Shown: positions 33,938-44,132 of the stretch, one piece after another
Position numbering within the stretch: the first letter of the stretch is position 1
How the letters are laid out: every line of letters begins with the position of its first letter
Assembly (NCBI GenBank): GCA_016931715.1
Contig: JAFGEF010000115.1
Location: forward strand, 87,676-151,675
Length of the DNA: 64,000 nt
Source of the DNA: Sedimentisphaerales bacterium
GTDB lineage: Bacteria; Planctomycetota; Phycisphaerae; Sedimentisphaerales; Anaerobacaceae
Reading direction: 5' to 3'
The notes under the pieces: generated by a model
Told to the model about the DNA's origin: nothing
What the model saw: the letters and a program-made list of their open reading frames with translations, nothing else
Database searches by the model: none
Made by a program: the position numbers and the translations under genes

Positions 33938-34657
33938 ATGATTCACAAATGTAAAATGTCCATAATCAGAAAAAAAGAAACAGTTCTCGGACGTAAATTT
34001 CCTTTTTCATCGGAAGTGTTTTTTATTTTTGCGTGTTTTTCTGTCTTTTTTTTCAATGGCTGCCAATCCACACGGGATAATTATCCGGTAATTGTTCATC
34101 CTTCTTCACCGGGTCAGCAACTTCCACCTGAGATTTCTTCTGATTGGAAACCGCCGGAAGTTGAGAGTTCTTCTGATGTGCCATGGGGTTGGATCCCACC
34201 AAAATCTGTGGAGAAAAACTGGACGGCTATTATTGTGCACCATTCGGCTACTGAAACAGGAAATATGGCAAAATTCCATAAATCTCATATCGAAGAACAT
34301 GGATGGGATGGAGTCGGCTACGATTTTGTTATCGGTAACGGTACAGACAGCGGCGATGGCGAAATTGAGGTTACATACCGTTGGCGAGATCAAAAAACAG
34401 GAGCACACTGTTGGACCCCGGATAACTGGGCAAACACGGATGGTATAGGAATTTGCCTGGTTGGTAATTTTAATAATAGAAAACCCACAAAACGCCAGAT
34501 GGACTCGCTTGTAAAATTGACTGACTTCCTCCAAAAAAGGTATCGAATCCCACAAAGTCGAATCACCGGTCACGGAGAAACTCGCGATGCCCATGCAACA
34601 GATTGCCCCGGAAGATTGTTTCCAATGAGTAGTTTTAAATCCATGCTCAATTTTTAA
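33938..34657 (+). CDS. Lipoprotein N-acetylmuramoyl-L-alanine amidase (Amidase_2/PGRP type)
   Basis: The 239-residue protein starts with a hydrophobic signal and lipobox (FACFSVFFFNGC), then a proline/serine linker and an Amidase_2 domain. Zinc-ligand regions are IIVHHSATETG with the first histidine, and GHGETRDAHATDCPGRLF with the second histidine and the cysteine. It should cleave the bond between N-acetylmuramic acid and the stem peptide in the periplasm. I chose ATG 33938 because AAGGA lies six bases before it; the frame is open further upstream, but those residues overlap the kinase gene. It sits third behind the STAS and kinase genes, so it may help wall remodelling under their sigma control (inference). 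Confidence 0.92.
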   Translation: MIHKCKMSIIRKKETVLGRKFPFSSEVFFIFACFSVFFFNGCQSTRDNYPVIVHPSSPGQQLPPEISSDWKPPEVESSSDVPWGWIPPKSVEKNWTAIIVHHSATETGNMAKFHKSHIEEHGWDGVGYDFVIGNGTDSGDGEIEVTYRWRDQKTGAHCWTPDNWANTDGIGICLVGNFNNRKPTKRQMDSLVKLTDFLQKRYRIPQSRITGHGETRDAHATDCPGRLFPMSSFKSMLNF

Positions 34658-34812
34658 AAAACGCGTCAATTCTGCGATACGAAGCCGATTTATATACCAC
34701 AATTCCCGTTTATCTAATATAATTACAGTATAGTAATAAATAGGCCGATAAATAACTAAAAGTTTGAAGGTAAAGCAAACAATAATTATTGTATAAAAAA
34801 TGGTTTATATAA

Positions 34813-36159
34813 ATGAGTGAAAAAGAAACCGCATATCAGAAATGTATCAATCCCGATTGCGGAGCCGAGTTCGATCGCGGCCAGCCGCTTTTCAAATGTC
34901 CTGAATGTGGTGAACTCCTGGATGCATGTTACGACTGGAACAGGGTAGAAGTTCCCGAAAAATTAAGCGATTTCGCAAAACGCTGGGCGACAAGAAGCAA
35001 TCGTTTGGATTTTTCAGGTGTATGGCGATTTCGCGAATTGCTCAATTTCTGCGAAGATAAATACAAGATATCAATTGGTGAAGGTCAGACAATTCTTCAG
35101 AAAAATGACTCCGTTGCGAAATATGTTGATATGAAGCCGGGCTGTCTTTTCCTGCAGTATGAAGGACTCAATCCATCCGGCTCATTTAAGGATAACGGCA
35201 TGACTGCTGCGTTCAGCCATGCGATTATGGTCGGCGCAACTTCATGCGCCTGCGCTTCGACTGGAAACACTTCTGCATCTGTTGCCCTCTATGCACAAAG
35301 CTGCGGTATTAAATGTACTGTCTTCATCGGTTCGGGAAGAATCGCATTCGGCAAACTCAGTCAGGCAATGGACTACGGCGCACAGACAATACAGATTCTT
35401 GGTGACTTCGATGATTGCATGAAACAGGTACAAAGTGTCTGTACTGAACTTGGTCTGTATCTTCTCAATTCCTTAAATCCTTTCAGGCTCGAAGGCCAAA
35501 AGACAATCATGTTTCGAATTATCGAAGCTCTGGGCTGGGAAGTACCGGACTGGATTGTTGTGCCTGGCGGAAATCTGGGCAACTCAAGCGCATTCGGAAA
35601 AGCTTTTTTCGAATTGAAGCAGCTTGGTTTAATTAATAAAATTCCGCGATTGGCGATTATTAATGCAACTGGCGCAGATACTTTGACCGATATGGTAAAT
35701 AATAAAAAGCTTGCCTGGAATAACGGCAAAGTAAACCAGCAGATTATCGATGATTTTTATGCGGATTTAACAAGACGCAGTTTTTCACCTCACACATGTG
35801 CATCAGCAATAGAAATATCCAGACCTGTCAATTTGAAAAAATGCCTCAGGGCAATTGACGTATGCAAAGGCGTTGTGCGAGCGGTAACGGATGCAGAGAT
35901 TCTCGATGCGAAAGCGGTTATCGGCAAGTATGGCCTGGGTTGTGAGCCTGCTTCAGCAGCTACCATCGCGGGCTTAAAACATCTTCGCACAGAGGGGATT
36001 ATAGGCTCTGATGAACGCGTTGCATGTGTGCTTACCGGGCATCCTCTGAAAGATCCGAATGTTACCGTGAACTATCATAAAGACAAGCTGGGCATATTCA
36101 GCAATCCGCCGATTGAAGCGCCGAATGATCTTGATGCGATTATCAAACTGATAAAATAA
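34813..36159 (+). CDS. thrC: Threonine synthase
   Basis: The 448-residue cytoplasmic PLP enzyme converts O-phosphohomoserine to threonine. The first 40 residues form a small zinc ribbon (CINPDCG and CPECG) that is often found on one branch of ThrC proteins. Further on are the PLP lysine motif [19 protein letters not shown], the [18 protein letters not shown] segment that grips the phosphate, and the glycine-rich [13 protein letters not shown] loop. Length is normal. No clear ribosome site is seen before the ATG. The gene is single on the plus strand, with the tRNA-Tyr gene converging 81 bases after it. Confidence 0.93.
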   Translation: MSEKETAYQKCINPDCGAEFDRGQPLFKCPECGELLDACYDWNRVEVPEKLSDFAKRWATRSNRLDFSGVWRFRELLNFCEDKYKISIGEGQTILQKNDSVAKYVDMKPGCLFLQYEGLNPSGSFKDNGMTAAFSHAIMVGATSCACASTGNTSASVALYAQSCGIKCTVFIGSGRIAFGKLSQAMDYGAQTIQILGDFDDCMKQVQSVCTELGLYLLNSLNPFRLEGQKTIMFRIIEALGWEVPDWIVVPGGNLGNSSAFGKAFFELKQLGLINKIPRLAIINATGADTLTDMVNNKKLAWNNGKVNQQIIDDFYADLTRRSFSPHTCASAIEISRPVNLKKCLRAIDVCKGVVRAVTDAEILDAKAVIGKYGLGCEPASAATIAGLKHLRTEGIIGSDERVACVLTGHPLKDPNVTVNYHKDKLGIFSNPPIEAPNDLDAIIKLIK

Positions 36160-36240
36160 AACCAGTTTGTTATTTTTTTGGGGTGAAGCTATTACTAATT
36201 CCAAAAAATTCTTAATGGAATAAAATCCTGCAAAAACAAG

Positions 36241-36323
36241 TGGGCCGGGTTGGAATCGAACCAACGTAGGCTTACGCCAATGGGTTTACAGCCCATCCCC
36301 TTTGGCCGCTCGGGCACCGACCC
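36241..36323 (-). tRNA. tRNA-Tyr (GTA anticodon)
   Basis: The minus strand folds as a class II tRNA of 83 nt. The 7-bp acceptor stem (GGGTCGG with CCGGCCC, one G-U), anticodon stem GATGGG/CCCATT with loop CTGTAAA giving anticodon GTA, a long variable arm (GGC-GTAA-GCC) and the T arm GTTGG-TTCGATT-CCAAC are all visible. The discriminator base is A. The CCA end is not encoded. Confidence 0.97.
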
Positions 36324-36350
36324 TTTTTTAGTAAAATTCTACAAAACTAT

Positions 36351-36379
36351 AAAATAATAGTTTCTGCCTCCATTGTCAA
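36351..36379 (-). promoter_or_regulatory. Predicted promoter of the tRNA-Tyr gene
   Basis: On the minus strand a perfect TTGACA (36379-36374), 17-base spacer and TATTTT (36356-36351) end 28 bases before the tRNA. The remaining gap to hemL (36380-36563) shows no gene. Confidence 0.6.
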
Positions 36380-36563
36380 GAAACAATATTAAAATCGGTC
36401 ATAAAACCAGCAAAATTGAGTTTTTTTTTATTTAATACCTGACAAATATTGAATTATAGGCAGTAACTCGGAAATCTTACAACTTAAGCAGGGAAGAATG
36501 AAAACAGGAATCTTACAAGAAATATGCTCTAAGATGAGATGTAATATTTTCTCAAATTAGCAT

Positions 36564-37889
36564 TTAGTTTGTAATTTTAGTGAAGCTTTTTTGGGCGGCT
36601 TCTATTGTTTTTGAAATATCCTCTTTCGTATGAGCAAATGAGACAAACATTGCTTCATAAGCGCTTGGAGCGAGGTATATTCCCTGTTCAAGCATCTTTA
36701 AGAAGAATTGCTTCCAAACCTTAATATTTGTCGATTTGACATCGGCAAAATTCAGAACTTTCCTATCTATAAAAAAGCAGCTCATAATTGAGCCTATACG
36801 ATTTATTGTCATAGGTATTTTTGCGTCCTTAGCCGCCTTTGAGAAACCTTTTTCCAATTCGCAGGCAGAAGATTCGAGTTTTTCATAAGAACCTTTCTGT
36901 ACAAGAATATCGAGCGTTGCATTTGCAGCCGCAGTCGCCAATGGATTGCCGCTCAAAGTTCCAGCCTGATAAACGGGTCCCAATGGAGCAAGTAAATTCA
37001 TTATTTCAGCTCTGCCTCCGACTGCGGCAGCGGGAAGACCTCCGCCTATAATTTTGCCAAGGCATGTAATATCAGCTTTGATTCCCCAAACCTGCTGTGC
37101 TCCGCCGGGAGCAAGTCTGAAGCCTGTTATCACTTCATCAAATATCAAAAGCGAATCTTCATTGCTGCACAAATCGCGAAGCTTCTTCAAATAGCCATCG
37201 ACTGGCAATACAACACCCATATTAGCGGCGACCGGCTCGACCAAAACAGCAGCGATTTTGCCTTTATGCGTTTTAAAGGCAGTTTTTACCGACTCGATAT
37301 CATTATAAGGAACCACAATAGTTTGCTTAGCAATCACGTTAGGAACTCCTGCGCTTGAAGCAACAGTTTGGTTCCTGGAGTTGCCTTCAGCTACGCCTGA
37401 GCCAGCGGCTGCTAAAAGACAATCGCTATGCCCGTGATAGCAGCCTATCATTTTTATAATCATGTCTTTTTTGGTAAATCCCCGCGCGAGCCTAATGGCG
37501 GTCATAACTGCTTCTGTGCCGCTACTGACAAGCCTTACTTTTTTGATAGAGTCGAAAGCTGCGATTATTTTGCCTGCCAATTCTGTTTCAGCCTGAGTAG
37601 GTGCCCCGAAGGAAGTGCCGTTTTTAGCGGCTTTAGATATTGCTTTAAGAACTTGCGGGTGGGCATGTCCGAGTATCATAGGTCCCCACGAACATACATA
37701 GTCGATGTATTCATTTCCGTCAATATCGTAGATTTTCGAGCCTTTGGCTTGTGCGATGAAAAGTGGTTCAATACCAGTACCGCCAAAAGCCCTGACAGGC
37801 GAATTAACTCCGCCAGGAATGTAATTACATGCGTTTTTATAGGCCATTATGGATTTTTGCCTTGTCCAGGTTCCGACTTCTGACTTCAT
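36564..37889 (-). CDS. hemL: Glutamate-1-semialdehyde 2,1-aminomutase
   Basis: The 441-residue cytoplasmic PLP enzyme converts glutamate-1-semialdehyde to 5-aminolevulinate for tetrapyrrole synthesis by the C5 route. Motifs visible are IPGGVNSPVRAFGG near the start, the DYVCSWGPMILGHAHP substrate region, SSGTEAVMTAIRLARG, the DEVITGFRLA motif, and the PLP lysine in CLGKIIGGGLP. Length is normal. The first 14 residues (MKSEVGTWTRQKSI) extend a little past the usual start, so an ATG at codon 15 is possible. It is a single gene, not coupled with other haem genes here. Haem supply is relevant to the multihaem protein at 59.6 kb. Confidence 0.97.
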   Translation of the reverse strand: MKSEVGTWTRQKSIMAYKNACNYIPGGVNSPVRAFGGTGIEPLFIAQAKGSKIYDIDGNEYIDYVCSWGPMILGHAHPQVLKAISKAAKNGTSFGAPTQAETELAGKIIAAFDSIKKVRLVSSGTEAVMTAIRLARGFTKKDMIIKMIGCYHGHSDCLLAAAGSGVAEGNSRNQTVASSAGVPNVIAKQTIVVPYNDIESVKTAFKTHKGKIAAVLVEPVAANMGVVLPVDGYLKKLRDLCSNEDSLLIFDEVITGFRLAPGGAQQVWGIKADITCLGKIIGGGLPAAAVGGRAEIMNLLAPLGPVYQAGTLSGNPLATAAANATLDILVQKGSYEKLESSACELEKGFSKAAKDAKIPMTINRIGSIMSCFFIDRKVLNFADVKSTNIKVWKQFFLKMLEQGIYLAPSAYEAMFVSFAHTKEDISKTIEAAQKSFTKITN

Positions 37890-38089
37890 AATTTATAATC
37901 CTGCATATTTTGTTTATTCTTGATATTTTTTCCCATCCGGGAAGGCCGGGTAACTTTATTCTAAAACATTATATTATAACCATTCACAAATTATAGTCCA
38001 AAATTCAAAGGATAATGCTATTTTTCTTGCAAAATATTTCGGCAAACATATACTAAAGAGTTTCAAAAATATTATTTTGGAGCTTGCAT

Positions 38090-40336
38090 ATGAATTTAGT
38101 TAAATGGTTTAGAAAAAATAATACAAAACTAATGGCGGTTGTTGTTATAGTCCTTATGATAGGCTTTATCGGGGGCTCTTCGCTGACGTATATTCTTCGT
38201 GGAAGAAGCGACACGAATAAAACAATGGCATACTATGGCAATAAAATCGCCATTAAAGGATATGATTTACTCCTTGCACAACAGGAGCTTGATATCTTGC
38301 AGTTATTACAGGCGGGTAAGATTCTTCAAGCACTGCAGACACCTGATAGAACACCTGATTTACATTCACTTGCATTAGGAGAACTTTTGTTTGCAGAGCA
38401 AAGACCGACCCCGCTAGTTATTAGTTATATACAGCAGGCAGTTGAGAAAAATCAGTATAAAATAGGCAATAAGCAAATTAATGATTTATACACTCGTAAT
38501 GCACCAAACTTTTATTACTGGTTTATTTTGAATAAAGAGGCAGAAAATGCAGGATTCAAAGTACAAAATGAAAGTGCGCGTGCACTGCTTGCACAGGCAA
38601 TACCGAATCTGACTCCATACAGCTATTCACAATATATCGGCAATATTATGAAGAATAATGTAATATCTGAGGCAAGGATACTTTCTGTCTTTAGCAAATT
38701 ATTGGCTTTATTGAAATACTCTCATGCCGCCTGTTCCGGCCAGAATGTTACAATCAATCAGTTGAAGTATATTGCAGCTTCGCGGATGGAAGGACTCAAT
38801 ATAGAATTTGTTAGATTCGATTCCGAGAAATTTATTAATAACCAGGAGTCTCCTACCGAGCAGCAAATAGCAGCACATTTTGAAAAGTATAAAGAAAATT
38901 CTCCTGATGAGATAACTGACTCGAATCCTTATGGTTTCGGTTATAAACTGCCCGACAGGATTCAAATTGAATATATGGCTGTTAAGCTCGACGATACTAA
39001 GAAAATTATACAAAAACCCAGTGACGACGAGCTAATGGAATTTTACAACAATAATAAAGACAGAGCGTTCACAGAAAAAGTGCTCTCTGATCCGAACGAT
39101 CCTGGTTCTTCGGTTAATCGAACTAAGAAATTTGCCGAAGTCGCAGATACGATTTCTGAATATCTGTTACAGGAAAAAGTCAACAATAAGGCTTCAGTTA
39201 TTATTCAGGAAGCCAGAATCCTGGCCGATGGCTCTTTACAGGATATAAATGATGCGGAACTTGGCGAACTAAGCATAGATCAGAGGAAGGAAAAAGCAAG
39301 TGATTATGCGAGTGTTGCTGAAAAGTTAAAATCAAAATACAAAATTGATATATATGACGGCATCACGGGAGAGCTGAGCGCTGCTGATATGCAGACTGAC
39401 GAGCTTCTTTCAAAGCTGTATCTTGAGGGCTATGTAAATGAACTGCGTTTGGCGAGGTTGGTTTTTGCTGTTGAGCCGTTAAGCTACGGTGACATGGGTG
39501 ATTATGAAACAATAAAACCAAAAATATATTTAAGCATGGGGCCAGTTAAAGATAAAGCCGGTAAGATTATAGCCATAGTCAGGGTGGTAAAAGCAATACA
39601 AGCGTCTGCGCCTGAAAGTATAAATCAGCAATACAGTACAAAAACTCTTGGTATAGACCCTAATCAGTCAAACACAGAGAAAGATATTTTTTCTGTGAAA
39701 GAAAAAGTTACCAAAGACTTGAAGCGTCTTGCAGCTATGGATACAGCGAAAAACAAAGCGGCTGAGTTTCTTGAAATGGCATCACAGGAAGGCCAGGTCT
39801 GGGAAAATGTTGTCGAAAAGTTTAATGAGCTTTATGGATTGGGAAAAACAGGCGATTCGAACGATCCAAACTTATCCCGGGCAGAATTAACCAACGATGC
39901 CAACGAGACACCTTTTGAACTTAAAAAGTTGTCTTCCCTGCGCAGAATATCAAGCGAAAATCTATATACATTAGCTATACAAAACAAAGGCAATCCGGCT
40001 TCGGAAGTAATTAATAAAATGTATAAAAAAGAAGCATTATTTTTAGATAAATTTTTCTCAATGCTGCCGCAGGACAGCAACTCTGCAGAATTTAAACCTG
40101 AAATTGTCGAGTTTAAACCTGATTTGAGTTACTATGCAGTCAAAAATATTTCCATAAATCGTTTATGGAAGGAGAACTACGAAAGAATTAAAGCTATGAG
40201 TTCATACCAGGAAGAGCATTTTGAATCACAGGGTTTGGCGCTTATCCAATTCAATCCTGAAAATATATTTAAGCGAATGAATTTCAGGTTTCCTGAAGAG
40301 GCAGAGAAAAGCAAAAATGCAGAGCCTGACGAGTAA
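38090..40336 (+). CDS. PpiD/SurA-like membrane-anchored foldase
   Basis: The 748-residue protein begins MNLVKWFRKNN, then a single membrane anchor (about residues 14-36, LMAVVVIVLMIGFIGG). The rest is outside the membrane, mostly helical and charged. Its arrangement, with a helical N-terminal part (YDLLLAQQELDIL) and a later PPIase-like pattern (RIQIEYMAVKLDD, then DELMEFYNNNKDRAF), matches PpiD-type periplasmic foldases, although the parvulin core is not plain. The function of such proteins is to aid folding of secreted proteins at the translocon. ATG 38090 is chosen because TTTTGGAG lies seven bases before it; the frame opens two codons earlier with a TTG. It is followed by two small membrane protein genes on the same strand. 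Confidence 0.7.
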   Translation: MNLVKWFRKNNTKLMAVVVIVLMIGFIGGSSLTYILRGRSDTNKTMAYYGNKIAIKGYDLLLAQQELDILQLLQAGKILQALQTPDRTPDLHSLALGELLFAEQRPTPLVISYIQQAVEKNQYKIGNKQINDLYTRNAPNFYYWFILNKEAENAGFKVQNESARALLAQAIPNLTPYSYSQYIGNIMKNNVISEARILSVFSKLLALLKYSHAACSGQNVTINQLKYIAASRMEGLNIEFVRFDSEKFINNQESPTEQQIAAHFEKYKENSPDEITDSNPYGFGYKLPDRIQIEYMAVKLDDTKKIIQKPSDDELMEFYNNNKDRAFTEKVLSDPNDPGSSVNRTKKFAEVADTISEYLLQEKVNNKASVIIQEARILADGSLQDINDAELGELSIDQRKEKASDYASVAEKLKSKYKIDIYDGITGELSAADMQTDELLSKLYLEGYVNELRLARLVFAVEPLSYGDMGDYETIKPKIYLSMGPVKDKAGKIIAIVRVVKAIQASAPESINQQYSTKTLGIDPNQSNTEKDIFSVKEKVTKDLKRLAAMDTAKNKAAEFLEMASQEGQVWENVVEKFNELYGLGKTGDSNDPNLSRAELTNDANETPFELKKLSSLRRISSENLYTLAIQNKGNPASEVINKMYKKEALFLDKFFSMLPQDSNSAEFKPEIVEFKPDLSYYAVKNISINRLWKENYERIKAMSSYQEEHFESQGLALIQFNPENIFKRMNFRFPEEAEKSKNAEPDE

Positions 40337-40396
40337 AAAAGAATAGTTGATTAGATTGATTTACTAAACCTCGAATTAACTGTTCGTATAACTATT

Positions 40397-40798
40397 ATGG
40401 CATTGCAACCTAAATATAAACATGTAGTATTTTTAATAATCGTAGGCCTGCTTGGCTGGGCAGTGCCTGGTGCGGGACATCTCGCGATAAATAAAAAAAC
40501 ACATGCGTTTATTATTTTTTTAACTATAGCAGTGACGTTCATTGTAGGATTATATATAGGCTCGTTAGCCGTAATTGATTCTGTCGGATCGAAACCCTGG
40601 TACGCTGCCCAGGTAATGAATTCGCCCGCAGTGGTAATTTTAGGGCATATTTCTTCGAAAGGCGGATATGATGTTTATGGAAGGCCCGGTGAAATTGGCC
40701 AGATATATACAAGCATAGCAGGTCTGCTGAATCTTTTGTGCATTGTAAACGCTGTTTATTGGGCGCATATTTTCAGAGCCGCAAATGAACAAGAATAA
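40397..40798 (+). CDS. Small membrane protein, DUF6677-like
   Basis: The 133-residue protein has three hydrophobic segments: VVFLIIVGLLGWAVPGAGHLA, then IIFLTIAVTFIVGLYIG, and IAGLLNLLCIVNAVYWAHIF near the end. The G-W-x-V-P-G-x-G-H opening followed by two lysines and a hydrophobic segment is what I recall of the DUF6677 family of planctomycetes, but this is memory, not a search. Its function is unknown. No strong ribosome site is seen. It starts 60 bases after the foldase stop, and the TTG-start membrane protein follows after 105 bases, so the three genes may form one transcript. Confidence 0.75.
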   Translation: MALQPKYKHVVFLIIVGLLGWAVPGAGHLAINKKTHAFIIFLTIAVTFIVGLYIGSLAVIDSVGSKPWYAAQVMNSPAVVILGHISSKGGYDVYGRPGEIGQIYTSIAGLLNLLCIVNAVYWAHIFRAANEQE

Positions 40799-40903
40799 AA
40801 AATAAAACCGCGTAGAATGAAGAAATTGCTGAGAAACAAATGTTAATAAAAAATCTGCATACCCGGCGATCTGAACAGTGAAAGAATATTGGAGAATATT
40901 AGT

Positions 40904-41152
40904 TTGATAACGGTTTCTTTTATACTTGCGAGCTTTGTTCGGCCTGAAATGATTGGTGTGAATCCGCAGTCCATGCTATGGCTTCTGCCTTTGGTCGCGG
41001 CGATTTCTATCGTTTATAAAACAACAAAAATTCCTGCAATTAAATTTACAACTTTTCTGAAGGAAGTTGTGATTCTTTTCAGCTCGATTGTGATTTTTAT
41101 GATTATTACCGCCGGAGTACTGTACACCATGGCATGGCTGCTGACGGAATGA
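40904..41152 (+). CDS. Small two-span membrane protein
   Basis: The 82-residue product has two hydrophobic spans: about residues 20-36 (SMLWLLPLVAAISIVY) and about 53-78 (VVILFSSIVIFMIITAGVLY). I placed the start at TTG 40904 because GGAG lies nine bases before it; the in-frame TTG at 40889 would put that ribosome site inside the gene. It is preceded by the DUF6677-like gene and follows the foldase, and such trios are plausible as a membrane assembly set. I do not recognise a family. The hydrophobic pattern and position are the only support. Confidence 0.65.
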   Translation: MITVSFILASFVRPEMIGVNPQSMLWLLPLVAAISIVYKTTKIPAIKFTTFLKEVVILFSSIVIFMIITAGVLYTMAWLLTE

Positions 41153-41197
41153 TTAAAAACTTTCTATATCAAAAGACATTTTATAATTCATCCGCTT

Positions 41198-42151
41198 CTA
41201 TGAGTTATTTCCTGTTGCAGTATTATTGTCAGAACTATTATTACTAACGCGGCTGATTATTACAAAACTGCCTGACGATGAAAATTCTGATACATACAGG
41301 AAACCGTCCGGGCCAAATATGATTTCATTACAATCTGACGCAAACATAGTTGCATGACCTTCCGGATTGATTCTCCAGAGTTGTCTCGGGCCGTCATAGT
41401 TGCTTTTTCCGATTACATACATATATTGACTGAAAGCGCAATTGGGAGCAAACGCAATACAACCTGCTTCAACCAGGTCTTCGGTAAACCTTTTTGCAAG
41501 ACCTTCTGTATCTAATGAAAAAAGACCGCTTACATCCTCATTACCCGGAGAATATGTATTTGCTAAATACATAAGACCACCGTAATTTCCTGTTATATCG
41601 AACGCAAGGGACATAGGACCTCCGCCATTTCTCGAATATGGAAAGCTGCTGAATGTCGATTCTCTTCCGGCGGAATCTATGCGATAGATACGATCGTCAC
41701 CTCGTGTGGCGAGATATAGAAATCCGCCATAGTTCCCGGTCCTGTCCAGCGCGAGTGGAGTAGGACCATCGCCGCTTAAAGAGCTGAAATGAGATACAGT
41801 TCCGTCGAGGCCGACCCTCATTAAATCTCCTCGAAATGTCTCAAAATCGACTACATACATATAGTCACCAAAACTTGTTCCTCCTGTCCAGGTAATTCCA
41901 CGCGGGTATTCGATTGCAGTAAATTCATTTGCAGTTCCATCGGGCTTAATGCACCAAACAGTACCGGTCGGATAATGCGTAGTAAATAAATTACCACTGC
42001 CATCGAATGCCAGTCCTCTTGTTGCACCTGATTGTGTGTAAGATGCATATACATCAACTTTATAGCCCGGCTCAAATACCTCTATTGCATATACAGATTT
42101 GAATAAAAGCAGAATATATACTGCCGTTAAAGTTATTGTTATTCTTTTCAT
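41198..42151 (-). CDS. Exported NHL/SMP-30-like beta-propeller protein
   Basis: The 317-residue protein has a signal peptide (residues 4-22, ending VYA-I). The mature part shows propeller blades: GLAFDGSGNLFTTHYPTGTVW, MRVGLDGTVSHFSS, PLALDRTGNYGGFLYLATRG, SLAFDITGNYGGLMYLANTY and FGPDGFLYVSEFSSSG. These A/G-F-D-x-x-G-N-L repeats are the NHL/SMP-30-type pattern. The protein should fold in the periplasm or outside and bind a partner or ligand; no enzymatic residues are evident. It is separated from the next minus-strand gene by 83 bases, so the two may share a transcript. The short C-terminal tail (NNNTATGNNS) looks disordered. Confidence 0.85.
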   Translation of the reverse strand: MKRITITLTAVYILLLFKSVYAIEVFEPGYKVDVYASYTQSGATRGLAFDGSGNLFTTHYPTGTVWCIKPDGTANEFTAIEYPRGITWTGGTSFGDYMYVVDFETFRGDLMRVGLDGTVSHFSSLSGDGPTPLALDRTGNYGGFLYLATRGDDRIYRIDSAGRESTFSSFPYSRNGGGPMSLAFDITGNYGGLMYLANTYSPGNEDVSGLFSLDTEGLAKRFTEDLVEAGCIAFAPNCAFSQYMYVIGKSNYDGPRQLWRINPEGHATMFASDCNEIIFGPDGFLYVSEFSSSGSFVIISRVSNNSSDNNTATGNNS

Positions 42152-42234
42152 TTTTTTCTTTCCCAGACATAAATAACAAATTTAATATAAAGCTTTTAAT
42201 CTAAGCAGTGTTATTATCTTTCCGCGAACAGAAA

Positions 42235-43935
42235 TTATAATTCATCTGTCCAGCCTGAGACTGTGAGCCATTGCTCTATCAAATCAGAAAGGTCTGATTC
42301 GTCAATATTTCCATCCTTGTTAAAATCAGGAGCAGGATACGGCATCTCGCTCATACTTGCATAAGCTGTTCCGCCATAAGCTCCCATGTTAATAACGCCG
42401 CCGTTGGGCATAGGTTCTGCAGATGGATTGGAAAGTGCATCACCGGCATCTATGCAGGGACTTGTAACTTTATCAAGCACCCAAACATCATGCTCAGGCC
42501 AGTATCTTCCCCGCTCGCTTTTCAAGTGATAATCGCCATTGTTCGGATCAACTAACAACGGATTGGCATAAATATTGCCCTCGCCCGTTTCTGTGGTCAG
42601 GCTGTATTTCGATGTACAGCCTGATAAATCTCCATTCATGTTATTCCAGAAAATGCAATTGCTGATATCGGGATTTGCTCCGACGTAAGCCTTTATTCCA
42701 TAAATATTATCGACAATCGTAACATTGCTGATAGTCGGCGAACTTCCTATAATAAAGACGGCCATAAAGCAGTTCCTGATAATAACATTTTTCAATACAC
42801 TGTCGGGACCTTCATTATTGATAAACAAAAATGCAAAATCATCGGGAGTTTCCAATACAGGAACACCTTCTACGCCGGCTAAGCCCTGGATAGTTATTGC
42901 TTTGCCGTGAAAATCTATTGGTTTTGTATAAGTCCCCGGCTTTACAAAAATTGTATAACCATCAGACGCCGCATCAATGGCTTTCTGAATTGTAGCAAAG
43001 GGCGTTTGAGGATTTGAACCATTATTCAAGTCATTGCCACTATTTGCGTCAACATAATAACAGTTATCAGGATAATAATAAGAAACATAAATATCCCGCG
43101 TTGACCTTTCTGATGTCAATTCTTTCCTCAAATACAGTTCCTTTCCGTTATAACTAATGCATGGATGTGAATAACTTATACCAGGAACTTCAAATTCATC
43201 CATAAGGACAGGATTACTAAATGATTCATCTAAAAACCTGCGGGTAGCCTTAAATATCTGTTGATGCCCATTACGTTGAGAATCGAAATATAATACAAGA
43301 CCATCGGCTGAAATGGATGTGCCGTTTTCACTAAGTTCAGAATTGATCTCAGACAGATTCCTGTAATTAGTAAAGTTCGAATCTTTATCGGGTCTTGTTG
43401 CCATCCATAAATCATAACTCCCTTTTCCTCCAGGAATTTCATAAGCGGCAAAAACCATAATTAACTCATCTTGTGTCAACGATGGAGCCTGAAGCTTGTC
43501 TCCGAGTGAATTCAACTCCTCAATGCTTTCTCCTACAGGCCATGTATCATTAATCGAAGCCCTTTCACTGAACATAAGCCGGTATCTTCCGCTCGCTTCA
43601 TTGTGATAGTAAAGCCTCAGATTATCGCAGGAAACCCAGGGGCATAGCTGATGACCTGCCGCATTGTTCAGCGGGCTATTCAACAGTTGAACAGTTGTAA
43701 AAGGTTCAGACACGTTATTACGTGTAGAAGTATATATCTTGCCATAGTATGAAGCTGGACTAATAACTCTTGAAAAATAAAGGGTCAATCCATCAAAGGA
43801 TAAAAAAGGAGACCAATCTTCTGCAGAAGTATCATTTACCGAGGTCAATGGTACCGGCTCGGACCATGAAGAAAAAACAGGAATAGAAGAAAACGTTATA
43901 ATTAGTACAGAAAAAATAATATTTCTCGCACTCAT
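42235..43935 (-). CDS. Exported protein: PD40-like propeller, parallel beta-helix and dockerin-like C-terminus
   Basis: The 566-residue protein has a signal peptide (residues 5-22). Residues 25-290 carry propeller repeats of the PD40/TolB type (PFLSFDGLTLYFSR, PWVSCDNLRLYYH, TSISADGLVLYFDSQRNG, PCISYNGKELYL). Residues 290-530 form a right-handed beta-helix (TPFATIQKAIDAASDGYTIFVKPGTY, then PTISNVTIVDN). The C-terminus (DFNKDGNIDESDLSDLIEQWL) is an EF-hand-like calcium loop followed by a helix, the dockerin-type half-repeat common at the ends of planctomycete exoproteins. AAGGGG precedes the ATG. It is likely a secreted or surface protein that docks by its C-terminus; the partner is unknown. 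The 30-kb giant protein shares its closing NMGAYGGT motif. Confidence 0.87.
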   Translation of the reverse strand: MSARNIIFSVLIITFSSIPVFSSWSEPVPLTSVNDTSAEDWSPFLSFDGLTLYFSRVISPASYYGKIYTSTRNNVSEPFTTVQLLNSPLNNAAGHQLCPWVSCDNLRLYYHNEASGRYRLMFSERASINDTWPVGESIEELNSLGDKLQAPSLTQDELIMVFAAYEIPGGKGSYDLWMATRPDKDSNFTNYRNLSEINSELSENGTSISADGLVLYFDSQRNGHQQIFKATRRFLDESFSNPVLMDEFEVPGISYSHPCISYNGKELYLRKELTSERSTRDIYVSYYYPDNCYYVDANSGNDLNNGSNPQTPFATIQKAIDAASDGYTIFVKPGTYTKPIDFHGKAITIQGLAGVEGVPVLETPDDFAFLFINNEGPDSVLKNVIIRNCFMAVFIIGSSPTISNVTIVDNIYGIKAYVGANPDISNCIFWNNMNGDLSGCTSKYSLTTETGEGNIYANPLLVDPNNGDYHLKSERGRYWPEHDVWVLDKVTSPCIDAGDALSNPSAEPMPNGGVINMGAYGGTAYASMSEMPYPAPDFNKDGNIDESDLSDLIEQWLTVSGWTDEL

Positions 43936-44132
43936 AATTCTACCCCTTATTAAAAACTTGTAACGCTATAAAAACCACATCCGCCGAACTCTTATAAATG
44001 AATTTTATATCAAATAAAAACGGTTATCAAGTATTTTTTACACTTTTTTATTTTGCTTTTTGATCATTAGAACCATTCTTACACAGACCTGTTCCGCTGC
44101 CATTTTTCTTGACTAAACAAGGGTAATATATG

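Noticed and set aside
37905..37960. Possible terminator-like hairpin (CCGG-GAAGG-CCGG region) upstream of hemL
   Set aside because: The stem is only four to five base pairs, and the position (upstream of hemL on its strand) does not suit a terminator for any gene.
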